Shown here piece by piece: positions 8,740 through 16,393 of a DNA stretch of 64,000 nucleotides. The stretch is from Micromonospora mirobrigensis (GTDB lineage: Bacteria; Actinomycetota; Actinomycetes; Mycobacteriales; Micromonosporaceae), in contig NZ_FMCX01000001.1 of assembly GCF_900091555.1 (NCBI RefSeq), forward strand, positions 1,116,001 to 1,180,000. Reading direction: 5' to 3'. How positions within the stretch are numbered: position 1 is the stretch's first letter; every line of letters begins with the position of its first letter. The translations under genes and the position numbers were made by a program. The notes beneath the pieces were generated by a model that saw only the letters and a list, made by a program, of their open reading frames with translations, had not been told where the DNA came from and did no database searches.

Positions 8740-10689
8740 ATGGCAGGAGCAGCAGCAGCGGAACAGCGCCGGCTCGCGACCGTCGTGGAGAGCTGGCTGG
8801 AGCGTCCCGTCCTGGTGGTCGGGGACGCCATGCTCGACGAGTGGCGGTTCGCCGAGTCCGACCGGCTCTGCCGGGAGGCGCCCGCCCCGGTCCTCACCCT
8901 GCGCCGCCGGATCTCCGCCGCCGGCGGAGCCGCCAACACGGCGGTGAACGTCGCCGCGCTCGGCGGCCGGGCGGTGCTGGTGGCGCCGGTCGGCGCGGAC
9001 GTGGCCGGCGACGAACTGCACGACTGTCTGGACCGGGCGGGCGTCTGGGACCGCACGGTGGGCCAGGAGGGCCGGCCCACGCCGGTCAAGCGCCGGATGC
9101 TCGCCGGCAACCAGATCCTGCTCCGGGAGGACTCCGGTGACCCCGACGACCCGCTGGACCCCGACGGGGTGGCCCGGCTGATCACCGCGCTGGAGTGCGC
9201 CACCGAGGAGCTGCGCGCCGCCGGCGGTGGCGCCGCACCCACCCTGGTGGTCTGCGACTACGGGCTGGGCGCGCTGCCGGAGATCGTCCGGGCCTGGCTG
9301 GTCGCCAACCGCGACCGGTACGCCACCGTCGCCCTGGACGCGCACGACCTGGCCGACTGGCACGGGCTCTCCCCGACCGTGGTCACCCCCAGTTTCGCCG
9401 AGGCCACCCGCCTGCTGGCCCGGGCCGCCGTCGGCTTCGGCAGCCCACCGCAGACCCGCCCGCACCTCGACCACGCCGACGCCGATCCGCCCGACGACGG
9501 CCCGTCCGAGCTGCTCGTCGGGGCGGCCCCGGGCGGCGCCGGGGAACGCTTCGTCCCCGACGCCGGCCGGTACGACCCGAACGGCCCCTGGGGCGCCGCC
9601 CCGGCGGGCGCTCCCACCGGCGAGCCGACGCCCGCGGAGAGCCGGGTGGCGATGACCGGGGACGGGCTCAGCGTCACCGGCACCGGCGTGACGGTGAACG
9701 CCGCCGCTGGGGACGGCGTGGACCGGGCCGTCCTGGCCGAGGCGCGGCTCGCCGAGCTGCGGGCGCACACCGGCGCGGACGTCGTCGCGGTCACCCTGGA
9801 CACCGACGGCGCGGTGGTCGGCGGCGCGGAGGGCACGCCCCGGCGCAGCCACAGCACCCCGGTCCCGGCGAGCCACGCCGTGGGCGCCGGGGACGCGTAC
9901 CTGGCGGCGATGACGCTGGCGCTGGCCGCCGACGCGGCGCTGCCGACCGCCGCGCAGCTGGCCCAGCTCGCCGCCACCGTCACCGTCTCCGACACCGGCA
10001 CCTGCGTCTGCCGCCGGGAGGACCTGCTCACCGCCCTCGGCGACCCCACCGGCGACCCGGACGGTCCGGTGCTGGTCGACGCGGACGAGCTGGCCACGCT
10101 GGTCGCGGAGCACCGGGTGGCCGGCCGCTCGGTGGTCTTCACCAACGGCTGCTTCGACGTGCTGCACCCCGGCCACGTGCGCTACCTGGAACAGGCCCGT
10201 GCCCTCGGTGACCTGCTGGTGGTGGCGGTCAACTCCGACGGCAGCGTCCGCCGGCTCAAGGGCCCGGACCGGCCGGTCAACCCGGTCGAGGACCGGGTCA
10301 CCCTGCTCGCCGCGCTCTCCTGCGTCGACCACGTGGTGGTCTTCGAGGAGGACTCGCCGGCCGCGCTGATCGAGGCCGTCCGCCCCGACGTGTACGTCAA
10401 GGGCGGCGACTACCCGCCGGAGATGGTGCCGGAGGCGCCGCTGGTGCGCCGGCTGGGCGGGCAGGTCCGCACCCTCGGGTACGTGCCGGACCGGTCCACC
10501 TCCGCGATCATCGACCGGATCCGCGCCGCCGCGCACGACGGCCCGCCGGCCACCGCCCGCGACGGGGTGGCCCGTGACGGTGCCGCCGCGCGGGACGGGG
10601 TGGCCGCGCGGGACCGTGCCGCCGCGCGGGACGGGGTGGCCGCCCGCGACGGGGTGGCCGCGCCGACGACGGGCAGGCGCCGACCGTGA
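8740..10689 (+). CDS. hldE: Bifunctional heptose 7-phosphate kinase / heptose 1-phosphate adenylyltransferase
   Basis: 649 residues. The N-terminal half is a PfkB-type kinase (VLVVGDAMLDEW, SAAGGAANTAVNVAALGG, catalytic AVGAGDAYLAAMTLAL near residue 385); the C-terminal half is a nucleotidyltransferase (TNGCFDVLHPGHVRYLEQ, VNSDGSVRRLKGPDRPVN, VYVKGGDYPPE). It should phosphorylate D-glycero-D-manno-heptose 7-phosphate at C1 and transfer AMP to give ADP-heptose. Two oddities: a Pro/Gly/Asp-rich insertion of about 100 residues (about 232-330) inside the kinase domain, and an ARDGVA-type repeat tail. ATG 8740 is preceded by GGAGGGG. It overlaps the glycosyltransferase by 4 bp, hence co-translation. 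Other ADP-heptose genes (gmhA, gmhB, hldD) are not in the window. Confidence 0.87.
   Translation: MAGAAAAEQRRLATVVESWLERPVLVVGDAMLDEWRFAESDRLCREAPAPVLTLRRRISAAGGAANTAVNVAALGGRAVLVAPVGADVAGDELHDCLDRAGVWDRTVGQEGRPTPVKRRMLAGNQILLREDSGDPDDPLDPDGVARLITALECATEELRAAGGGAAPTLVVCDYGLGALPEIVRAWLVANRDRYATVALDAHDLADWHGLSPTVVTPSFAEATRLLARAAVGFGSPPQTRPHLDHADADPPDDGPSELLVGAAPGGAGERFVPDAGRYDPNGPWGAAPAGAPTGEPTPAESRVAMTGDGLSVTGTGVTVNAAAGDGVDRAVLAEARLAELRAHTGADVVAVTLDTDGAVVGGAEGTPRRSHSTPVPASHAVGAGDAYLAAMTLALAADAALPTAAQLAQLAATVTVSDTGTCVCRREDLLTALGDPTGDPDGPVLVDADELATLVAEHRVAGRSVVFTNGCFDVLHPGHVRYLEQARALGDLLVVAVNSDGSVRRLKGPDRPVNPVEDRVTLLAALSCVDHVVVFEEDSPAALIEAVRPDVYVKGGDYPPEMVPEAPLVRRLGGQVRTLGYVPDRSTSAIIDRIRAAAHDGPPATARDGVARDGAAARDGVAARDRAAARDGVAARDGVAAPTTGRRRP
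10555..10664. repeat. Degenerate coding repeat in the hldE tail
   Basis: Variants of GCGCGGGACGGGGTGGCC and GCGCGGGACCGTGCCGCC recur about six times, encoding ARDGVA/ARDRAA. The unit is 18 bp and stays in frame. It lies after the folded adenylyltransferase domain, so it is probably a disordered linker or tail. Confidence 0.75.
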
Positions 10690-11558
10690 ACCGGCCGCTC
10701 GACCCGGGCAACCCGGATCTGTTCCGGGTCCCCCGGCTGCTGGACGTGCTGATCCCGACCCGCAACCGACCCGCCGAGCTGGCGGTCACCCTCTCCGGGC
10801 TGGCCGCCCAGGAGGACGTACCCGGCTTCGGGGTCGTGGTCAGCGACCAGTCCGACGGCGAGCCGGCGTGGGCCGCCCCGGCCGCGGCCACCATGGCCCG
10901 GGCGCTGCGCCACCGCGGCAACCCGGTGCTGCTGACCCGGCGGCTGCCCCGGCGCGGGCTGGCCGAGCACCGGGCCTACCTGCTGGCCGCCTCGGCCGCC
11001 CGGTACGTCCTCTGCCTCGACGACGACGTCTGGCTGGAGCCGGGGGCGCTGCGCCGGCTGGTCGACGGGATCCGCGAGCTGGGCTGCGGTTTCGTCGGAA
11101 ACGCGGTGCACGGCCTGTCGTACGCCGACGACGTGCGCCCGGAGACCCACCGGCACTACGAGGAGTGGGACGGGCCGCCCGTCCCGGAGCGGGTCCGCCC
11201 CGGCACCCCGGAGTGGGACCGGTCCGTCATCCACCCGGCCGCGAACCTGCTGCACGTGACCGAGCGCCTCGACCTGGCGCCCGGGGAGTGGCGGGCGTAC
11301 AAGGTCTCCTGGATCGGCGGCTGCGTGCTCTACGACCGGGCCAAGCTGGTCGACGTGGGCGGCTTCGACTTCTGGCGCCGGCTGCCCGAGCGGCACCAGG
11401 GCGAGGACGTGGCCGCCCAGCTCGCCGTCCTCGACCGGTACGGCGGCGCGGGCGTCGTGCCCAGCGGCGCGTACCACTTGGAGGCCCCGACCACGGTCAC
11501 CGAGCGGGACGTCGAGGCGTGGCAGGTCGTCCTCACCGAGTTCGAGGTCGGCTGTTAA
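10686..11558 (+). CDS. Family 2 glycosyltransferase
   Basis: 290 residues. A GT-A fold is indicated by LLDVLIPTRNRPAELAVTLS at the start, the metal-binding YVLCLDDDVWLEPGALRRL near residue 113, and an acceptor-side GGFDFWRRLPERHQGEDVA. The GTG start overlaps the hldE stop (GTGA). It probably transfers a sugar, perhaps heptose-derived, to a cell-surface or secreted acceptor. The stop codon TAA and the preceding Cys codon lie within the palindromic repeat at 11554-11610. Confidence 0.87.
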   Translation: MNRPLDPGNPDLFRVPRLLDVLIPTRNRPAELAVTLSGLAAQEDVPGFGVVVSDQSDGEPAWAAPAAATMARALRHRGNPVLLTRRLPRRGLAEHRAYLLAASAARYVLCLDDDVWLEPGALRRLVDGIRELGCGFVGNAVHGLSYADDVRPETHRHYEEWDGPPVPERVRPGTPEWDRSVIHPAANLLHVTERLDLAPGEWRAYKVSWIGGCVLYDRAKLVDVGGFDFWRRLPERHQGEDVAAQLAVLDRYGGAGVVPSGAYHLEAPTTVTERDVEAWQVVLTEFEVGC

Positions 11559-11610
11559 GAAGGGGCCCCTGCTATACCGCAGGCGTTAACAGGGGGCCCC
11601 TCCTTACACC
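11554..11610. repeat. GGGGCCCC/GTTAAC repeat, copy B (inverted)
   Basis: The reverse complement aligns along its length with copy A at 4246-4296: the GGGGCCCCCTGTTAACGCC arm, CGGTATAG spacer and second GGGGCCCC arm are all kept. It sits between convergent genes and supplies both stop codons: TAA at 11556-11558 for the plus-strand glycosyltransferase and TAA (11606-11604) for the minus-strand heptosyltransferase-like gene. Confidence 0.8.
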
Positions 11611-12710
11611 TTGAGCAGGTCGTGGGCGGCCTCCAGCACCTCGACGACCGGGACGTCGGCGACGAACGAGTCGCGGTGTTCGCAGCCGTCGTCGCCGGGC
11701 CGGTGCGGATAGATGTCCCGGGTGCAGTCGACGCCGCAGACCGGACAGTTGGTGGTCCACGAGGCGATCGGCCGGTGCCGGGCGCGCAGCGGCGTCGCCC
11801 CGTTGATCAGGTTGCCCACCCAGTAGACGCCGACGGTGGCGGTGCCGACCGCGCCGGCCAGGTGCAGCGGCCCGGTGTCGTTGGAGATCACCAGCGCGCA
11901 CCCCTGGTACGCGGCGGCCAGCCCGCCCAGGCCGAGCGTGCCGACCTCCGCTCGGACCGGCACCCCGGCCGAGGCGACCACCCGGTCGACCACCTCCCGC
12001 TCGGACGGGGTGCCGGTGACCAGCACCTCGTACCCGTCGCCGGTCAGCGCCCGGGCCACCTCCCCGAAGCGTTCGGGAGGCCAGCGGCGGCGGTTGTCGG
12101 TGGCGCCGGGGTGCAGCGCCACCCGGGGCCGGCCCGGCTCGCCGAGCACCCGCCGGGCCTCGGCGCGGTCGGTGTCGGTGACGGCCAGCGCCGGGATGAC
12201 GGTGCTGGCCGGGGCGCCGACCAGGGCCACCGCCTCCAGGTAGCGGATCACCTCGTGCTGGTAGTAGACGTAGCGGATCCAGCGGTCCAGCGGCGGCGCG
12301 TCCTCGGCCCGCAGGCCGGCGGTGACCCGGGCGCCGAGGCCGGCGACCAGCGGGTTGGAGTTGGCGCCGCCGCCGTGCAGCTGGAGGGCCAGGTCGAAGC
12401 GTTCCGCCCGGGCCGCGGCCAGGAAGTCCTCCCGCGCGACCTCCGGCTCACCCGGGTCGGCGGCCCGGATGCCGGCCGCCGGGGGCACCACCAGCACCCG
12501 GTCCACCGGGCCGGGCCGGTCGCGTAGCAGCTTCGCGTGCCACGGCGCGCCGAGCAGCACGATCTCCGCCTCCGGGTACGCGGCCCGCAGCGAGTCCAGC
12601 GCGGGCAGCGTGAAGATGAAGTCGCCGAGGGCGTTGGCGCGCAGTACGGCGATCCGCTCGACGTCGGGCACGGGCTCGCCGACCGGCCCGAGCAGGGCGG
12701 GGTGCACCAT
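11604..12710 (-). CDS. Heptosyltransferase-like family 9 glycosyltransferase
   Basis: 368 residues. RIAVLRANALGDFIFTLPAL is the GT9 N-terminal signature; VALHPGATDNRRRWPPERF and VISNDTGPLHLAGAVG are the sugar-nucleotide-binding C-domain motifs of ADP-heptose:LPS heptosyltransferases. A CPVC-x3-C ... C cluster near residues 320-342 may bind metal. In an organism without LPS it may glycosylate a wall glycan, lipid, protein or metabolite; with hldE 2 kb away ADP-heptose is the likely donor (inference). The ATG lies 5 nt past the hsp20 stop, so it is the last gene of the stress-promoted DUF2231-hsp20 operon. Its stop codon is repeat-derived. Confidence 0.85.
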   Translation of the reverse strand: MVHPALLGPVGEPVPDVERIAVLRANALGDFIFTLPALDSLRAAYPEAEIVLLGAPWHAKLLRDRPGPVDRVLVVPPAAGIRAADPGEPEVAREDFLAAARAERFDLALQLHGGGANSNPLVAGLGARVTAGLRAEDAPPLDRWIRYVYYQHEVIRYLEAVALVGAPASTVIPALAVTDTDRAEARRVLGEPGRPRVALHPGATDNRRRWPPERFGEVARALTGDGYEVLVTGTPSEREVVDRVVASAGVPVRAEVGTLGLGGLAAAYQGCALVISNDTGPLHLAGAVGTATVGVYWVGNLINGATPLRARHRPIASWTTNCPVCGVDCTRDIYPHRPGDDGCEHRDSFVADVPVVEVLEAAHDLLKV

Positions 12711-12715
12711 GCGGA

Positions 12716-13258
12716 TCAGGGCCGGTCGATCTCGCCGACGGTGGTGTCGGGGTGGTGCAACTCCCGGTCGGCGGCCGGGTCGGCGAGGGACGCCGACCCG
12801 CTCGTACGCGGGCCGGTGCGGCCGACGGTGATGGTGCGGGGGGCGGGGCGCTTCGCCCGGGGCAGGTGCACCCGGAGCAGGCCGTGGTCCATCACCGCGT
12901 CGATGGTGTCGGGGTCGACCCGGGACGGCAGGTCCACCCGGTACTCGAAGCCCCGGGTCTCGAAGCCGCCCGGGATGCCCTGGTCGGCGTTGACCTCCGC
13001 CTCCGAGCGGGCCCGTACGCACAGCTCCCGGTCGTCCAGCTCGACGGCGACCTCCTCCGGTGCCACGCCGGGCAGCCGGACCAGCACCTCCCAGCCGTCC
13101 GTGGTCTCGGCCAGCTCGACGTCCGGAGTCGACCCGCCGCGCCCGCCGACCAGCCGGCTCAGCTCGGAGCGCAGTGACTGCAACTCGCCCATCGGGTCCC
13201 AGCCCTGCTGCCGGCCCCGCCAGCCGCGGCCGGACCCGGCACCGCCCTGTTCCGTCAT
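12716..13258 (-). CDS. Small heat-shock protein, Hsp20 / alpha-crystallin family
   Basis: 180 residues. The alpha-crystallin domain runs from about residue 43 to 140 (VELAETTDGWEVLVRLPGV, ELCVRARSEAE, GFEYRVDLPSRVD, HGLLRVHLPRAKR). The N-terminal part is Gly/Arg/Gln-rich and the tail is longer than usual. It is an ATP-independent holdase in the cytoplasm. It overlaps DUF2231 by 4 bp (ATGA) and is followed within 5 bp by the heptosyltransferase-like gene. Transcription probably comes from the GTTT-N15-GGGTAC promoter upstream of DUF2231. Confidence 0.9.
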   Translation of the reverse strand: MTEQGGAGSGRGWRGRQQGWDPMGELQSLRSELSRLVGGRGGSTPDVELAETTDGWEVLVRLPGVAPEEVAVELDDRELCVRARSEAEVNADQGIPGGFETRGFEYRVDLPSRVDPDTIDAVMDHGLLRVHLPRAKRPAPRTITVGRTGPRTSGSASLADPAADRELHHPDTTVGEIDRP

Positions 13259-13764
13259 CGCATGTCTCCGATCCTCTGCTGTCCGGCGGCGTGGGGCCGC
13301 AGTGAGCTGGGCGCGTCCAGGTGCGCGTCGCGGTCCACGCCCACCCCGAGGCGGTCGACCAGCTCCCCGCCGAGCCAGGCGCTGACGCCGAGCAGCGCCA
13401 GGCCGACCACCTCGATGGCGATCAACGCGCCTCCGGCGGCCCGGGAGTCGGCGTTGAGCCGGACCGCCCAGACCGCGGCGAAGAGCAGGATCACCGCGAG
13501 GTTGGCGCCGGCGTGGGTGACCCCGACCCGCTTGGCGCGGGTGCCGGCCGGGATGGCCAGCAGGTCGAACGCGCCGGCCACCGCGGCGAGCAGGCCACCG
13601 ATCAGGCCGACGGTGATGTTCCAGTACGCCACCTCGGCGAGGAAGTTCGGACCACCGGCGGTGTCGACGATGTCGAAGATGGTGGCGGTGACCAGGAGCG
13701 CCACCGGGAACATCACCAGCATCGGATGCACGGGGTGGCCCAGCACCTTGAGTCGGCTCTCCAT
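13255..13764 (-). CDS. DUF2231 membrane protein
   Basis: 169 residues with four hydrophobic segments (HPMLVMFPVALLVTATIFDI, LIGGLLAAVAGAFDLLAI, AGANLAVILLFAAVWAV, IEVVGLALLGVSAWLGG). The HPVHPMLVMFPVALL signature is characteristic of DUF2231, a family of unknown function often linked to heme or redox genes. The ATG is preceded by GGAGG. First gene of an operon with hsp20 and a heptosyltransferase-like gene, with a SigB/SigH-type promoter 45 bp upstream. Confidence 0.88.
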   Translation of the reverse strand: MESRLKVLGHPVHPMLVMFPVALLVTATIFDIVDTAGGPNFLAEVAYWNITVGLIGGLLAAVAGAFDLLAIPAGTRAKRVGVTHAGANLAVILLFAAVWAVRLNADSRAAGGALIAIEVVGLALLGVSAWLGGELVDRLGVGVDRDAHLDAPSSLRPHAAGQQRIGDMR

Positions 13765-13808
13765 CGCGGGCCTCCACGGGTCGCGTCCGGCGCGCTGCGT
13801 GTGAGGCG

Positions 13809-13834
13809 GTACCCGAGCGGTTCGTGGGCAAACC
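13809..13834 (-). promoter_or_regulatory. SigB/SigH/SigF-class stress promoter
   Basis: On the minus strand GGTTT (13834-13830), 15 nt, GGGTAC (13814-13809). This is the consensus of actinobacterial general-stress sigma factors (GTTT-N14-17-GGGTAC/T). It would start transcription near 13801 and drive DUF2231, hsp20 and the heptosyltransferase-like gene. Confidence 0.75.
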
Positions 13835-13924
13835 TCGCGTTCGACGCGCTCTCCTAGGCTGATGCCGGCGGCTCGCCGGCACGGCCGGCTCCGCCACCAT
13901 GGTCAACGGTCGGGGGAGGTTCAC

Positions 13925-14542
13925 GTGACGGAAGAGATCAGGTCGCACGAGGAGCTGCGCGAGCTGTTGGGGCCGCCGATGCCCCGGGTGCTGGCCAAGG
14001 ACCGGGTGGTGCTGCACGAGCGGGACCGGCAGTGGCTGGCCGCCTCGCCGCTCTGCCTGGTCGCCACGGCCGGTGCGGACGGCAGCTGCGACGTCTCACC
14101 CAAGGGTGACCCGGCCGGCTTCGTCCAGGTGTTGGACGACAGCACCATCGCCATTCCGGAGCGGCCGGGCAACCGGCGCGCGGACGGCTATCGCAACATT
14201 CTCGACAACCCGCACGTCGGGCTGGTCTTCCTGATCCCCGGGCGCACCGACACGCTGCGGATCAACGGCCGGGCCCGGCTGCTGCGCGACGCGCCCTGGT
14301 TCGACCGGATGGTCGTCAAGGGACACCGCCCGGTGCTGGCCGTCGAGGTCACCGTCGAGCAGATCTTCTACCACTGCGCGAAGGCGTTCCTCCGCTCGGA
14401 GCTGTGGCAGCCGGAGACCTGGCAGCCGGACGCGCTGCCGAGCCGCGCGAAACTGATCAAGGAGGTGGAGGCGCCCGCCGACACCCTCGCCGACCTGGAG
14501 CGACACTACGGTCCGGGCTACCTCGGCACGCTCTACCGCTGA
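13925..14542 (+). CDS. Pyridoxamine 5'-phosphate oxidase-family flavoprotein (MSMEG_1061 type)
   Basis: 205 residues. PLCLVATAGADGSCDVSPKG, ERPGNRRADGYRNILDNPHV and LRINGRARLL are the split-barrel FMN-binding motifs of this subfamily; HCAKAFLRSELW lies near the C-terminus. These proteins bind FMN or F420 and usually are reductases rather than true PNP oxidases. GTG at 13925 is preceded by GGGGGAGG at a good distance. A primary-type TAGGCT box (13855-13860) lies upstream. It sits between stress genes but has no visible stress promoter of its own. Confidence 0.87.
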   Translation: MTEEIRSHEELRELLGPPMPRVLAKDRVVLHERDRQWLAASPLCLVATAGADGSCDVSPKGDPAGFVQVLDDSTIAIPERPGNRRADGYRNILDNPHVGLVFLIPGRTDTLRINGRARLLRDAPWFDRMVVKGHRPVLAVEVTVEQIFYHCAKAFLRSELWQPETWQPDALPSRAKLIKEVEAPADTLADLERHYGPGYLGTLYR

Positions 14543-14563
14543 GTCCTCATCCGGCGGTCGGGC

Positions 14564-14587
14564 GTTTCAGCCGGCGGCTCTGGGTAC
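14564..14587 (+). promoter_or_regulatory. SigB/SigH/SigF-class stress promoter
   Basis: GTTT (14564-14567), 14 nt, GGGTAC (14582-14587), 82 bp upstream of the Ser-repeat protein start. Both hexamer cores are exact. Confidence 0.72.
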
Positions 14588-14669
14588 AGATGTGGTCGTA
14601 ATCGGCCCGTCCCGCGTCCTGACGCGGCACCCCCCCCGAACCCCGGGGCCGAGGAAGGAATGACGACAC

Positions 14670-15389
14670 ATGGCGACGAAGAGCGGCTCGACCACGACCA
14701 AGAACCCGCCCGGCAACCAGACGCCGAACACGCCCGACATCGACGAGAGCGAGATCGCCAAGCTCAAGGTCGACGAACTTCGGGAGCGGCTGCGCAGCCG
14801 CGGCGTCTCCGGAACCCGCGACATGCACCACGAAGACCTGGTCAAGACGCTGGTCAAGAGCCTCAAGGACGAGCACGCCGGCAAGGGCGCCTCGACGTCG
14901 AGCAGCGCCTCGGCGTCGAGCAGCGCCTCCAAGTCGAGCAGCGCCTCCAAGTCGAGCAGCGCCTCCAAGTCGAGCAGCGCCTCCAAGTCGAGCGGCGCCT
15001 CGACGTCGACCGGCGGCGGCGCGCGTACCGGGTCGCACACCTCCAGCTCGGTGAAGTACTCGCAGGAGATCACCTCCACCGACGACCAGCCGGAGCGCCC
15101 CGGCCGCAGCCTGGTCACCACCGATCACGACGTGATCCGGCAGTGGGCCGAGGCGCGCAAGGGCGTGCCGTGCACCGTGGAGGGCAGCGAGCACGACGGG
15201 CACGTCGGCGTGCTGCGCCTGGACTTCCCGGCCAACGGCCGGGAGAGCCGGCTCACCGAGATCAGCTGGGACGAGTGGTTCCGCGCCTTCGACGCGCGCC
15301 GGCTGAACTTCATCTTCCAGGAGGAGCGCTCCGACGGGCGGCAGAGCAACTTCTTCCGGCTGGAGAGCCCGGACCGCGAGGACGGCTGA
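14670..15389 (+). CDS. SAP/Rho-N-like domain protein with Ser-Ala-Lys repeat linker
   Basis: 239 residues in three parts. Residues about 25-65 form a SAP or Rho-N-terminal-like helical domain (IAKLKVDELRERLRSRGVSG ... HEDLVKTLVKSL), which in relatives binds DNA or RNA. Residues about 72-115 are a low-complexity SSSASK repeat. The C-terminal part (DHDVIRQWAEARKGVPCTVE ... ISWDEWFRAFDARRLNFIFQ) is a conserved actinobacterial domain of unknown function that I recall from stress-related hypothetical proteins. ATG 14670 follows GAGGAAGGAA. A GTTT-N14-GGGTAC promoter upstream and a strong terminator downstream make it a single-gene stress unit. It may be nucleoid-associated (inference). Confidence 0.8.
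   Translation: MATKSGSTTTKNPPGNQTPNTPDIDESEIAKLKVDELRERLRSRGVSGTRDMHHEDLVKTLVKSLKDEHAGKGASTSSSASASSSASKSSSASKSSSASKSSSASKSSGASTSTGGGARTGSHTSSSVKYSQEITSTDDQPERPGRSLVTTDHDVIRQWAEARKGVPCTVEGSEHDGHVGVLRLDFPANGRESRLTEISWDEWFRAFDARRLNFIFQEERSDGRQSNFFRLESPDREDG
14889..15006. repeat. In-frame 18-bp tandem repeat
   Basis: The unit GCCTCCAAGTCGAGCAGC is repeated about five times with two diverged copies (ACG or GCG replacing AAG) at its left end, coding for (A)SKSSS. Near-identity of the middle units suggests recent slippage and possible length variation between strains. Confidence 0.85.
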
Positions 15390-15411
15390 GGCGTACGCCC
15401 GCCCACCGCCC

Positions 15412-15449
15412 CCGAAGGCCCAGGTCAGCGCGTTGACCTGGGCCTTCGG
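15412..15449 (+). terminator. Terminator after the Ser-repeat gene
   Basis: A perfect 16-bp stem (CCGAAGGCCCAGGTCA, 15412-15427; right arm 15434-15449) with a 6-nt loop, followed within 20 nt by two runs of four Ts. Confidence 0.85.
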
Positions 15450-15489
15450 CGTGTCCGGTGCCGTTTTCTGGTCCTTTTCGGTCGTTCGG

Positions 15490-15513
15490 GTTTGCTCCGC
15501 CGGACGCGGGTAC
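15490..15513 (+). promoter_or_regulatory. SigB/SigH/SigF-class stress promoter
   Basis: GTTT (15490-15493), 14 nt, GGGTAC (15508-15513), 71 bp before the SRPBCC gene. Third exact match in 1.8 kb. Confidence 0.73.
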
Positions 15514-15584
15514 GAATTTCTCCGACGAGGACGGCTCTGGCACCCCCGCGAGAGCGGTTCGACTGACGAGGGAGGAAGTTCGCG

Positions 15585-16319
15585 ATGACCACGAAGGTCG
15601 AGAAGTCCATCGAGGTGCAGGTCCCGGTCAGCACCGCCTACAACCAGTGGACGCAGTTCGAGGAGTTCCCCCGCTTCATGGGCGGCGTCAAGGAGGTCCG
15701 CCAGCTCGACGACAAGCGGCTGCACTGGGTGGCCCAGATCGGCGGCGTGAAGCGTGAGTGGGACGCGCGGATCCTGGAGCAGGTGCCGGACACGAAGGTC
15801 GCCTGGGCGGCCACCGAGGGCGCCACCAACGCCGGCGCCGTCTACTTCGAGCCGCTCGGCCCGGGCCGCACCGCGGTGCGGCTGCACCTGGAGTACGAGC
15901 CCGAGGGCCTGGTCGAGAAGGCCGGCGACGCGTTGAACATCGTCGAGAAGCAGGCCGAGTCGGACCTGGAGAAGTTCCGGTCGTACATCGAGGGCCAGGG
16001 CTCCGAGAGCGGCGCGTGGCGCGGCTCGGTCAACGACGGCCTGTCGGTCGGGACCCCCGGTGTCGAGGACGCCGCCGCCTCCCGGGGTGACAGCGGCAAG
16101 GCCGGTGTCTCCGGCAAGACGGTCGCCGCCGGCGCCGCGGCCGCCGCGGCGGGGATCGCTGCCGCCGCCGCCGCGAAGCACCGCTCCGACCGGGACCAGG
16201 ACACCGACCGGGTCACGGTCAGCGAGCCGGACTACGTGGTGACCGAGACCGAGGTGGTGACCCCGGTGACGGAGACCACCACCTACCCGACCGGCACCGA
16301 GCCGGGTCATCGGCTCTGA
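15585..16319 (+). CDS. SRPBCC (polyketide cyclase/dehydrase-like) protein with long variable tail
   Basis: 244 residues. Residues 1-145 form a START/SRPBCC fold (EKSIEVQVPVSTAYNQWTQF, FPRFMGGVKEVRQLDDKRLH, YFEPLGPGRTAVRLHLEYEP); such cavities bind lipids or hydrophobic ligands. After about residue 150 comes an Ala/Gly-rich hydrophobic stretch (VAAGAAAAAAGIAAAAAAKH) that could be a weak membrane helix, then an acidic/Thr-rich tail. ATG 15585 follows GAGGGAGG. Its own GTTT-N14-GGGTAC promoter and flanking terminators make it a monocistronic stress gene. Confidence 0.85.
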   Translation: MTTKVEKSIEVQVPVSTAYNQWTQFEEFPRFMGGVKEVRQLDDKRLHWVAQIGGVKREWDARILEQVPDTKVAWAATEGATNAGAVYFEPLGPGRTAVRLHLEYEPEGLVEKAGDALNIVEKQAESDLEKFRSYIEGQGSESGAWRGSVNDGLSVGTPGVEDAAASRGDSGKAGVSGKTVAAGAAAAAAGIAAAAAAKHRSDRDQDTDRVTVSEPDYVVTETEVVTPVTETTTYPTGTEPGHRL

Positions 16320-16331
16320 TCGTCCACACCG

Positions 16332-16376
16332 CACGATCAGCCCCCCGCCCGAAGTCGAGGCGGGGGGCTGATCGTG
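16332..16376. terminator. Bidirectional terminator
   Basis: A perfect 18-bp stem (CACGATCAGCCCCCCGCC, 16332-16349; partner 16359-16376) with a 9-nt loop between convergent genes. Confidence 0.88.
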
Positions 16377-16393
16377 TCCGGTCGGGTTCCGGG

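Noticed and set aside
8740..13258. Biosynthetic cluster for a heptose-containing natural product
   Set aside because: No polyketide, peptide, terpene or other core biosynthetic genes and no resistance/transport set beyond the ordinary neighbours.
14889..15006. Tandem repeat considered as a CRISPR array
   Set aside because: The units are contiguous 18-bp copies without spacers and encode an in-frame Ser-Ala-Lys repeat; no cas genes nearby.
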